52,566 nucleotides of DNA from positions 1 to 52,566 of the forward strand of contig JBAVVD010000024.1 in assembly GCA_049697115.1 (NCBI GenBank). Reading direction: 5' to 3'. The notes below the pieces were generated by a model that had not been told where the DNA came from, did no database searches, and worked only from the letters and a program-made list of their open reading frames with translations. Positions 33,429-42,600 of this stretch are shown here, one piece after another (the stretch's first letter is position 1; each line of letters begins with the position of its first letter). This stretch comes from JBAVVD01 sp049697115 (GTDB lineage: Bacteria > Acidobacteriota > Aminicenantia > Aminicenantales > UBA4085). The translations under genes were made by a program, and so were the position numbers.

Positions 33429-34694
33429 TCAGAACCACACGTACTGGAATTGAAGACTGGGAATGATATTTTTATTGACGACCCAGAGCTTAATAATGTC
33501 TTCCAGTTTCATAGAAGCCAGACTTTTGGTCTTCAATGTCTCAATGGGGACAGCGATTTCGTATATGGTCATAGCGACATCTGCACCGCCGATGGCCCCG
33601 AAATAGGACTGGCGGACTCCGTGCCGGGCACAGATTACAATTTCACTTCCTTCAGGGTATTGGGCTTTCGTTGCGATGGATTTGAGTATTCTCGCACACC
33701 GGAGCTGCACCAGTCGGATCAGCTTCTCATGCGTTCCGTAGTCTCCGCGGACATAGGGACTCTTCTCGTCGGCGGAATGGCCTTCGAGGAGATGAGCGGC
33801 AATATTAAACTGGGGCTTCTGGGGAAATCTGGACACCGAGGTCACTTCCACTTTCGCTCCAGCCGGAAGGGCTTTTTTGGTCGCCAGCTCGATCTGACGG
33901 ATTTGTTCCTTAAGGAGGGAGAGCCTCTTTTGAGCCTCTTCCACAAACAGGCCCTGGGGATACGCCTTCAGAAATTCTTCATAGGCTTCGATGGTGTGGG
34001 TCAACCGAGCCTTCTCAAATTTCAATTCTTCCAGCCTGGCTCTGGCGGCCTCTGCGTGTTTTCCCCATGAGTATTGTGCGAGAAACTTTGTAAATGTCTC
34101 GATCGTATTCGCTGATTTCGCCTTCTCGAACTGCAGGGTTTCAATCAGGCTCATAGCTTCCGGAGCATACCGACCGTTGGGGTAACGTCTGAGATAGTAT
34201 TCAAAGGCCTCGGGAGTGTTGGCCTGCCGGGCCTCATTGAACTCCAGGTTTTCCAGCAAAGACAAGGTTTGCTCTTTGAAAGGGCTTTTTGGATATCTAT
34301 TCAGAAAGTCCCTCAGAGCCACTTTGGTATTTCGAGCTTTGGCTTTTTCAAAACGAAGCTGTTCCAAAATATTCAGAGCTTGGATGGCAAACTTTCCCCG
34401 TGGATACAGGCGCAAGAATTCTTCATAGGCTTCAATAGTATGGATGGCATTGGCCTGCTGAAAATGAAGACTCTCAATTCTCATCCGTGCTTCATTGGAA
34501 AAACGATCTTCAGGATACCGCTGAAGGAATTTCTCGTAGGCTTCGATCGAGTTTATTTCACTGACCTCTTTCCAGCGACTCTGCATGGTGGCACATCCGG
34601 CGGCAAATAAAATCAAAACCGCCAGGATTGCACCTATAGAGAGTTCTGGCGTTTTTTTTGATTTAAAAGATATTTTCTCGCATCGGATGAACAT
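33429..34694 (-). CDS. Outer-membrane lipoprotein with tandem helical (TPR-like) repeats
   Basis: A 421-residue protein with a lipoprotein signal ('LILFAAGC', lipidated Cys about residue 34). Six tandem repeats of about 35-36 residues follow, each reading like 'NTIEAYEEFLxxYPxGxFxxEAxxxIExLxFExAxx'. This is the SEL/TPR-like helical pair seen in BamD/YbgF-type proteins. The C-terminal 150 residues form a separate domain with 'VEVTSVSRFPQKPQF' and 'VICARHGVRQSYFGAIGGADVAM' that I do not recognise. The regular repeat suggests a periplasmic protein-interaction scaffold. It is convergent with the double-peptidase gene and downstream of the subtilase unit on the same strand, after a 177-bp gap. Confidence 0.75.
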   Translation of the reverse strand: MFIRCEKISFKSKKTPELSIGAILAVLILFAAGCATMQSRWKEVSEINSIEAYEKFLQRYPEDRFSNEARMRIESLHFQQANAIHTIEAYEEFLRLYPRGKFAIQALNILEQLRFEKAKARNTKVALRDFLNRYPKSPFKEQTLSLLENLEFNEARQANTPEAFEYYLRRYPNGRYAPEAMSLIETLQFEKAKSANTIETFTKFLAQYSWGKHAEAARARLEELKFEKARLTHTIEAYEEFLKAYPQGLFVEEAQKRLSLLKEQIRQIELATKKALPAGAKVEVTSVSRFPQKPQFNIAAHLLEGHSADEKSPYVRGDYGTHEKLIRLVQLRCARILKSIATKAQYPEGSEIVICARHGVRQSYFGAIGGADVAMTIYEIAVPIETLKTKSLASMKLEDIIKLWVVNKNIIPSLQFQYVWF

Positions 34695-34871
34695 ATTTAC
34701 CTCCCATGAGTCGATTTTTTACCGAGGAACCGTGCATGGAGATTCCCTCCGCGCAGATCTTCAGCCATGCCTCCTCTCTTCAAGGACAGGGAAGGAAGAT
34801 GCCTCGTATTTTATTGCAATTCACAGGGCAATGGGATCCATCCGAAAAAGAAAGGGATGGCCTTCGTTCCC

Positions 34872-36248
34872 TCAATAGCTTAATTGCTCCCTGAGTCGCT
34901 GGATCTGGAAGAGCTGCTGTTGATACGGGCCGAAATCCGGCCGGAGAGCAAGGGCTTCACGGTAATGCCGGATGGCCTCATCAAGCATCTCCCGCGCTCT
35001 CTCTGAATCCCCTGAAGTTGCCATCACCTTCTCGGCACAGGCCTGGAGAGTCCTGCCCAGGTTTGCGGCGGCATCGAAACTCCAGGGAGCAAACCGGCGG
35101 GCCGCCCGCAGAAGGGATTCGGCCAGTGTCAGCTCGCCTGTGCTCAGAAAAAAGAGCCCGCCGTTTGTATAGAGGGGCACGGAGAAAAGCGAGCACACCG
35201 TGCAGTCGGCTTCTTTTCCGGGCTCCATGTGTCGATGCGGATGCCTTTGGATGGCTTTCAGGTAGGTCTGTCCCACGAAGTTCACCAGTTCAGGCCGGTT
35301 CCAGTACCCGAGGAACGGGTGCAGGGCATCTGCAATCGCAGAGAGCCTTCCGCTGGCCACAAAGCCTTCGAGCTCGTCAGGCCGCATGCCCAGGGCTGCG
35401 GCACCGGCCTTAAGGGGACAGGCAAAACTGCTTCCCAGGGCCCCCTTTATCTGAACAACACTCGTATCAGACACTAAAGTCTGTTCGTAACTGGGAGGCC
35501 GGGCAAAAGCCACCTCACGTTCCCCTCCATAGTCCGCTTTTTCGACAGACCTTTCCACAAGCTGAAATCCAACAGCCACGACATCCGGGGAGCATGCCGG
35601 ACAAAAAACCGCCCCTGCATCATTGCCCACAGCCGCAAAAACCATCTTCCCTGCCGCTCTGGCCTGCGAGGTTGTGCGGCACAGGTCGCAGGGCGGATCT
35701 TCTTTCTGAATCGATGGGAGACCCTCTCTTTCAACGGAAAGTGCGGAGATGGTGATGACATCCCTCCGCATAAACGCACGGCGCGCTTCTTCTTCAAATA
35801 TTAATTCTGTGGGTGACCCAAGGCTGAGACAGATGATATCTGCATCGGAGCGGATTGCAAGCTGGATCGCTCGCACTACGGCGTTGATATCCGGCCGGCC
35901 GTTGCGTGAGACTTCGTAGACATCGATTTCACATTCAGGGGCCACGAGACCAACCAGCAGCGTCACCAGAGTTCCATGATCCGTGGCTTCATCATGCGGA
36001 CCTGGAAGCTTTGGCCGGCCTCCGGTCTGCTGTCGAATTCGGGAGATAGAGAAATCGCAGGAAGAATCTATGACGGCGATTCGACATCCGGCCCCGCGGC
36101 GGCCGGCTTCATGAGCGTGTTTTACCGCTTCCCAGAATTCGCCTTCCTTCGGTAAGTCCCAGGTATCAGAGATCGGATCATAGTGAGACAAAATGTCCCC
36201 TGTTGAGCCCGCGGACTCAAACTCGCAGTACCGGCCGCGAATGTCCAT
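34872..36248 (-). CDS. Cytoplasmic subtilisin-like (S8) serine protease with C-terminal TPR-like region
   Basis: A 458-residue protein without signal peptide or propeptide. The S8 catalytic set is complete: Asp61 ('RIAVIDSSCDFS'), His91 ('TDHGTLVTLLVG'), oxyanion Asn209 ('FAAVGNDAG') and Ser274 ('LGSSFACPLKAG'). The C-terminal third (about 355-458) is helical with TPR features ('AESLLRAARRFAPWSFDAAANLGRTLQ', 'EAIRHYREALALRPDFGPYQQ'). Three C-x-x-C pairs (187/190, 216/219 and one near 347) suggest metal binding or redox sensing. Its ATG overlaps the stop of the upstream 252-residue gene (TGATG), so the two are translationally coupled. An intracellular protease of this kind beside a small partner suggests regulated cleavage of that partner. 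Confidence 0.85.
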   Translation of the reverse strand: MDIRGRYCEFESAGSTGDILSHYDPISDTWDLPKEGEFWEAVKHAHEAGRRGAGCRIAVIDSSCDFSISRIRQQTGGRPKLPGPHDEATDHGTLVTLLVGLVAPECEIDVYEVSRNGRPDINAVVRAIQLAIRSDADIICLSLGSPTELIFEEEARRAFMRRDVITISALSVEREGLPSIQKEDPPCDLCRTTSQARAAGKMVFAAVGNDAGAVFCPACSPDVVAVGFQLVERSVEKADYGGEREVAFARPPSYEQTLVSDTSVVQIKGALGSSFACPLKAGAAALGMRPDELEGFVASGRLSAIADALHPFLGYWNRPELVNFVGQTYLKAIQRHPHRHMEPGKEADCTVCSLFSVPLYTNGGLFFLSTGELTLAESLLRAARRFAPWSFDAAANLGRTLQACAEKVMATSGDSERAREMLDEAIRHYREALALRPDFGPYQQQLFQIQRLREQLSY

Positions 36249-37006
36249 CAGTCAGGCTCTATCTTCATTTCCGGATACAGGTCCAGGGCCGGATCGAAAG
36301 GAGATATCTCTTCAAAACCCAATTCTCCAGGAGCCAATCCATCGGGAATCGGCTCGTCGGCCGACAATAAGCGGGGGCGCTTGCCGAGGACCTTCAGCCC
36401 GTAGATGCGCAGAGCCACAGGCCCTCTTCCGGACCGTTCGTATCCGGCGCCTTTGACCGTGGCCACAGACACCGAAGCATCGGCGATTTGCAAAGCAGCC
36501 AGTGCGGACGCCTTTCCGGAAAGCCCCACTTCCCAGCTCGCCGAGCTGGAGATCAGAACGACATACCTGTCTGCGGATTCCACATGGCTGACCAACACAT
36601 AGCCCTTCGGCCATTCTTTCCGGCGGTCTGTGATCTCCTTCAGCAATGGATTCAGGTTTTCAATGTAGCGGAGCTCCATCTTCTGCGCATGAAAGACAAC
36701 GCCGCCGGTGCGTGTGAAAGAAATGCGGACTTTTCCCTTTACCCCGACCGGATGTGCGCCGGACACATCTCCGCTGACCGAGATACCGGAGTCCGAATAG
36801 AACGCCATGGACGTGGTTCCGTCTTTTTTCCCAATCTTGTAGTCAAGATTTGGGAAAATGCTTGTCAGTGGTCCCTCGGGATAGAACACGCCTTTCTTGA
36901 GCCGGCCGATCTCGCCGGGGGATATTGGATCTCCAGGCTGCCAGGCGGGAAAATAGCTCAAATGACGACAGAAATCCTTCGAATACTGGGTGGCCAGAGC
37001 TTTCAT
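36248..37006 (-). CDS. Unrecognised 252-residue protein, possible protease-activated effector (gasdermin-like candidate)
   Basis: I cannot assign this to a family with confidence. It has no signal peptide or classical membrane helix. The N-terminal block is 'YFPAWQPGDPISPGEIGRLK' with a phenylalanine-rich loop; alternating beta strands follow ('GKVRISFTRTGGVVFHAQKMEL', 'GYVLVSHVESADRYVVLIS'), then 'GPVALRIYGLKVLGKRP', and an acidic C-terminal tail of about 35 residues. This order loosely matches bacterial gasdermins: an Ile-x-Pro start, a central amphipathic beta region, a 'GP-x-x-L-x-FGF' like strand, and a short C-terminal inhibitory tail. The coupled protease gene fits too. The resemblance is by eye only. 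A single Cys (Cys13) lies near the N-terminus. Start ATG 37006 follows AGGAGGTGAGG. Confidence 0.6.
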   Translation of the reverse strand: MKALATQYSKDFCRHLSYFPAWQPGDPISPGEIGRLKKGVFYPEGPLTSIFPNLDYKIGKKDGTTSMAFYSDSGISVSGDVSGAHPVGVKGKVRISFTRTGGVVFHAQKMELRYIENLNPLLKEITDRRKEWPKGYVLVSHVESADRYVVLISSSASWEVGLSGKASALAALQIADASVSVATVKGAGYERSGRGPVALRIYGLKVLGKRPRLLSADEPIPDGLAPGELGFEEISPFDPALDLYPEMKIEPD

Positions 37007-37241
37007 CGCCTCACCTCCTTTTGCCGGTCAAACAAAGATCCGAATCGTTAATGGGCTTCTAAAAAACGCTCACTCTTGAGCGCACTTAAATTCCACTCTA
37101 ACGGATTTTAAACATAACATATTTTCATTTCCCCGTTCAATCATCTTTTCAGAAATCAGAAAACAGTTGCAATTCATGAGATAAATTCATAATCTTTTAA
37201 AGAAATCGAGTTAATTTTAAACGCATAAGAAGGAGGTCAGG

Positions 37242-39458
37242 ATGGAAAAAAAATTGAGCATGAAAGCATTCGCTGCCCTTTTATTTATCTCCATTCTCCG
37301 GGTTTCGCTTTTTGCGGGCCCCCAGGAGCCGATTCGCGGAAAAGCACTTTATGAGAAACTGCTCAAGGATAAAGACCTCATCAAGTTTGAGGGATTGTCC
37401 AAAATCAACTGGACTCCGGACGGACAATCCTATTATGTATACGAAGACAGCACTTTTAAAAAAATTGACGCCGCCTCGGGCAAGAAAAGCAGTCTTTTCC
37501 CCAATGCCAAAATCCTTGCCGCCCTCAACGCCGTCACGGGTAAGGAAGAAAAGAAGCTCCCTTTTAAGAATTTCGAATCGCTCAACAGCGGCCGGAAAAT
37601 CCGTTTCGCGGCCTTTCACAAAACCTTTATCTATGACCTGGCCACAGGGAAAATGGTTGTCTACGAGCCCGAAAAAGCAATCATCGGCGTCCGCGGCCGG
37701 GTGTACAATGAAGTGCTTTCGCCAAACTGCAAATACAGAGCCTTCACCCGGAACTACAACCTTTATATAAAAGACCTCGACGGAAATGAAGCGGCCCTCA
37801 CGGCCAACGGGCATGAAGACTTAAGAAACGGGTTTCCCGATTGGGTGTACCCCGAAGAACTCAACCAGTACGACGCCTTCTGGTGGTCTCCGGACTCTAA
37901 AAAAATCACCTATATGCAGTTTGATGAGAGCCCCGTGGCCAAATATCCGATTGTCCACGACGTGAGCCCAGTGCCTGAGCTGGAGCTTCAGAGCTATCCC
38001 AAATCAGGAGCCAATAATCCGATCATCCGCTTTTTCATCGTGGACATCGCCACCCACACATCGGTCCGTGTGGACACAGGAGACGACCTGAATGTCTATC
38101 TCTGCCGCGGCGCATGGTCCAACGACGGTCGGGAATTTTTCTATCAGCGGCTCAACCGCCTGCAGAATCTCATTGAATTATTCGCCGCTGATCCGGTCAC
38201 GGGAAAGTCGCGCGTTGTCCTCAAAGAGGAAGATCCCTGCTACATAGACGAAGGTGTCGAGCTTGTATTCCTGAAGGACAGCCAGCATTTCCTCTGGACT
38301 TCGGAACGGACAGGCTGGAAAGAAATTTATCTCTATGACCTGGAAGGAAAACTCGTCCGGCAGCTGACCGATGCCCGGCTGCCTGTGGGGAACATCCTCG
38401 GCGTTGATGAAGAAAGCGGATGGGTTTATTTCACCGGATACGAAACCCGGGGGCTTGAATCTCATCTTTATCGCGTGAGGCTGGACGGCACGGGATTCGC
38501 CCGACTCACCAAAGAGCCGGGGAGCCATTCGATCGATTTCTCTCCCGGCTTCCACTATTATGTGGACTCCTTTTCCTCTTTTAATGAACCACGGCGGGTC
38601 ACCCTTCATCAGGCGGACGGAAAAGAGGTCCGGGGCCTCGGAGAGTCCGCCATCACCCAGGCGTTCAGAGACCTGAAGCTCATCCCGCCCGAGCACTTCA
38701 CCTTCCAATCGGCCGATGGAAAGCACGACCTCGACGCCATCCTCTACAAGCCGGCACATTTCAATGAAGGAGAAACGTACCCTCTCATTCTCTCCGTGTA
38801 TGGAGGGCCGGGTTCCAAAAGGGTCTTTAACCGCTTCCTTCTCAATGACAGCAATCAGGCGCTCGCCCAGCTCGGTTTCATCGTCGTTTCGATCGACCAC
38901 AGGGGCATCTCCCGAAGGGGAAAGGCCTTTCAGAATCTGATGTATATGAATCTGGGGGAGATTGAACTCGCCGACCATGTCGCTGTCGTGAAACATCTGG
39001 CCGGCTCCAGGCCTTACGTGGATGGAAACAGGGTCGGTATATTCGGCCATTCCTACGGAGGCTATCTCACCTGCATGGCCCTGCTCAAGGCGCCGGATAT
39101 CTTTCATGTGGGCGTGGCCGGCGCACCGGTCACGGATTGGAGAAACTACGACACCATTTATACGGAACGGTTCATGCGGAGGCCTCCGGACAATCCCGAA
39201 GGATACACAAAGGGCTCGTGCCTGACCTACGCCGACAATCTGAAAGGCCGACTGTTTATTCACCATGGATCCGTGGACGACAATGTCCATCTCGGCAACA
39301 CCATCCATCTCATCGAAGCCCTCCTGAAGAAAAACAAAAAATTCGACTTCATGATCTATCCCGAACAGAGGCACGGCATAACCTTTCCCCGCTATGGAGA
39401 AGCCCGCGTCGACTACTTTGTCGAACACCTCAAGCCCGCAGTGATGGAGCCCGACTGA
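37242..39458 (+). CDS. Secreted dipeptidyl-peptidase IV (S9B) family serine peptidase
   Basis: A 738-residue peptidase that removes N-terminal dipeptides, typically X-Pro. Signal peptide at about 1-25. The eight-bladed DPP-IV beta-propeller covers residues about 60-480, including the substrate-amino-terminus-binding Glu pair in 'DWVYPEELNQYDAFWW'. The alpha/beta-hydrolase domain carries Ser604 (GHSYGGYL), Asp679 ('GSVDDNVH') and His711 ('EQRHGI'). Length is normal for the family. Start ATG 37242 after AGAAGGAGG. With the M28-M19, M20 and S9 enzymes nearby it suggests an organism living on extracellular peptides. Confidence 0.93.
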   Translation: MEKKLSMKAFAALLFISILRVSLFAGPQEPIRGKALYEKLLKDKDLIKFEGLSKINWTPDGQSYYVYEDSTFKKIDAASGKKSSLFPNAKILAALNAVTGKEEKKLPFKNFESLNSGRKIRFAAFHKTFIYDLATGKMVVYEPEKAIIGVRGRVYNEVLSPNCKYRAFTRNYNLYIKDLDGNEAALTANGHEDLRNGFPDWVYPEELNQYDAFWWSPDSKKITYMQFDESPVAKYPIVHDVSPVPELELQSYPKSGANNPIIRFFIVDIATHTSVRVDTGDDLNVYLCRGAWSNDGREFFYQRLNRLQNLIELFAADPVTGKSRVVLKEEDPCYIDEGVELVFLKDSQHFLWTSERTGWKEIYLYDLEGKLVRQLTDARLPVGNILGVDEESGWVYFTGYETRGLESHLYRVRLDGTGFARLTKEPGSHSIDFSPGFHYYVDSFSSFNEPRRVTLHQADGKEVRGLGESAITQAFRDLKLIPPEHFTFQSADGKHDLDAILYKPAHFNEGETYPLILSVYGGPGSKRVFNRFLLNDSNQALAQLGFIVVSIDHRGISRRGKAFQNLMYMNLGEIELADHVAVVKHLAGSRPYVDGNRVGIFGHSYGGYLTCMALLKAPDIFHVGVAGAPVTDWRNYDTIYTERFMRRPPDNPEGYTKGSCLTYADNLKGRLFIHHGSVDDNVHLGNTIHLIEALLKKNKKFDFMIYPEQRHGITFPRYGEARVDYFVEHLKPAVMEPD

Positions 39459-39656
39459 ATACGGCTTCTCCTCTCCTCTGTGTCATTGACCCAATTGACC
39501 TCCTGTGGTATAAGCTTTTTTGGATAATATGAATTCCACTATCCGTCAGACCGCCAGATTCATGGCCAAGAAAGGTCATTCCGCATCAAAACCATAGCCG
39601 AGTGAAACCAAGATCTGTCCCTGCCGACGACAATTCACAGAGGGGAGGAAAAGAGT

Positions 39657-42600
39657 ATGGGAAAAAATCAAAACGGATCAAAGGGAATTCTCCATCTCCA
39701 CAGGAGGATCTGCTCCAATAATATCCTTTTCCTCATCAAAGCCGCCTGTTTATCCCTTCTGATTTCTTTCATTCTTCCTTCCTTTCTGCCGGCCCAAGGG
39801 CTGCCCGTAAAATTCCAGCATCTCTCCATTGATGAAGGGCTTTCTCAGAATTCTGTGCTCTGCATCTTCCAGGACCGAAAAGGATTCCTCTGGTTTGGCA
39901 CAGAGGGAGGCCTGAATCGCTATGACGGATACAAGTTTAAAGTGTATAAGTACAGGTCCGACGATCCGGAAAGTTTGAGCGACAACAGCGTCTGGACAAT
40001 CTTCGAAGATTCCCAGGGCACTCTCTGGATCGGAACTCTGGGCGGGCTTAACAGATTTGACCGAGGAACAGAAAAATTCACTCGCTATCCGCATGACCCT
40101 CAGAACCCGAACAGCCTCAGCCACAATTCCGTCTATGCGATCGATGAAGACCGTCAGGGCATCCTCTGGATCGGGACGGATGGGGGCGGCGTCAATGCTT
40201 TGAACCCACAGACGAAAAAATTCACGCATTATCAACATGACCCGGCTCAGCCGGAGAGTCTCAGCCACAATTCGGTCCACGCCATCCTTGAGGACAGAGA
40301 AGGCGTTCTGTGGTTTGCGACCTATGGCGGATTAAATAAATTCAACAGAGAAACAAAATCCTTTACTCATTACCGGAACGACCCGAAGGACCCCTTCAGC
40401 CTGAGCCACGACCATGTTCACTCCATTACCGAGGACCGGAAAGGCGATCTCTGGGTCGGGACTCTTGGAGGAGGGCTCAATTCCTTCGACAGCAAAACAG
40501 GAAAATTCATCCGTTATCTCCATGATCCCAACGACTCCAAGAGCCTGAGCGACAACACCGTGTATTCTGTTTATCAGGATCGTTCCGGAATCCTCTGGAT
40601 CGCCACATATTCCGGCATTAATGCATTCAATCCGGAAGAAAAAAATTTCACCTGCTATCAACACAGCCCTGATGACCCCAACAGTTTGAGCTTTGACTAC
40701 TCCGTTTCCATTTATGAGGACCGATTAGGCGTCTTATGGTTTGGAACCAGGGGCGGAGGAGTCAATAAATACGATCGGGAGAAGAAAAAATTCGCCCTCT
40801 ACCAGAACCAGCCAGGCAATCCCAACAGCCTGAGTCAGAGCAATGCCCGGTCCATCCTGGAAGATAGATCCGGCCTACTCTGGATCGGGACGGAATCCGC
40901 TGGACTGAATCGATTTGACCGCAATACGAATACATACGCTCATTATCTGAACAATCCCAGGGATCCCTACAGTTTGAGTAATAATTCTGTCTATTCCCTT
41001 TATGAAGACCGGTTCGGTATTCTCTGGATCGGTACCTACGGCGGCGGACTCAATAAATTCGACAAGGAGAAAAACAGATTCATCCGCTATCCGCACGATC
41101 CCAATGATCCCGGCAGCTTGAGCCACAACTCCGTGCGGACAATCTTCGAAGACAGTTCAGGAGAGCTCTGGATCGGCACCGACGGCGGCGGACTCAATAA
41201 ATTCGACCGGCAGAAAGACAGGTTCATCCGCTACCAGAACGATCCCAATGACCCAGAAAGCCTCAGCCACAATTTCATCCGGTCCATCTATGAAGACAGC
41301 TCCAGCGTCCTCTGGATAGGGACTTTTGGCGGCGGACTCAACAGATTCGACCGTGAACATGAAAGATTCATCCATTATTCCGCGGATCCCGGCAATCCGC
41401 GGAGCCTGTGCAATAATTACATCATGTTCATCAGCGAGGACCGCACGGGAAATCTCTGGATCGGAACAAATGGAGGAGGACTCAATAAATTCAACAGGAA
41501 CGAGGAAACCTTTACCTGCTATACCGAAAAAGAGGGGCTTCCGGACGACGCCGTCTACGGGATCCTGATAGACGAAGGCGGCAACATCTGGGTCTCCACA
41601 AATAAGGGATTATCCAGACTGAATCCCCCTACCGGAAAATTCAAAAATTATGATGTGACGGACGGCATTCAAGGCAATGAATTCAATGGAGGATCCTGCT
41701 ATAAAAGTCGATCGGGAGAAATGTTTTTCGGTGGAATCAACGGGCTGACGAGCTTCTTCCCTGAAAATATCAGGGATAACCCGCACATTCCTCCGATTGC
41801 GATCACGGATTTCTTGATCTTCAATAAATCCGTCCGGATCGGAAAAGGAGAGAAGGGAGAGACATTCCTGGCCAAGGCCATTAGCGAGACTTCGGAAATC
41901 AACCTCAGCTATCGGGACCGCGTGATTTCCTTTGAATTTTCCGCCCTCCATTTTGCGGCACCCGAGAAAAATGAGTATGCCTATATCATGGAAGGCCTGG
42001 AAAAAGAATGGAACTACGTCCGCAACAGGCGTTTTGTGACCTACACCAATCTGCCTGCCAGAAACTTCACATTCAGAGTCAAGGGTTCCAATAACGACGG
42101 CGTCTGGAATGAGAACGGCATCGCGCTAAAAATAAAAGTCATTCCTCCATTCTGGCAGACCCGATGGTTCCAGGGCATAGCCCTCCTGGCCGTCTTGCTG
42201 ATGATTGGCTCCGCCTATAAGGTCCGAACGCGTTCGATCAGAATCAGAAATGTCCAACTCGAGGAAAGGGTCAGGCAGCGCACTTCCGAACTTCAGCAGG
42301 AAATCACGGAGAGGAAAAAGCTTGAAGAAGCGGCCCAGCGCCAGGCCGCCCGCACGTTTCTGATCTATGAAGTGGGAAAACGCGTCAGCCGCGAACTGGA
42401 ACTGGATGAGCTGCTCCAGGCCATCGTCACCACCACATGTGAAACCTTCAACTATTACGGCGTGATGCTCCTTCTGCTGGACGAGGAAACAAACGAGCTT
42501 GTCCTGAAGGCCATTACCGGAGGTTATGTCGGTACTTTCCCCATGGATCTCCGTATCGCCATGGGTCAGGGATTGATAGGAACGGCTGCCGCTACCCATA

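Noticed and set aside
38178..39428. Open frame of 416 codons antisense to the DPP-IV gene
   Set aside because: The plus-strand gene has a full catalytic triad and ribosome site; the antisense frame has no motif and mirrors its codon usage.
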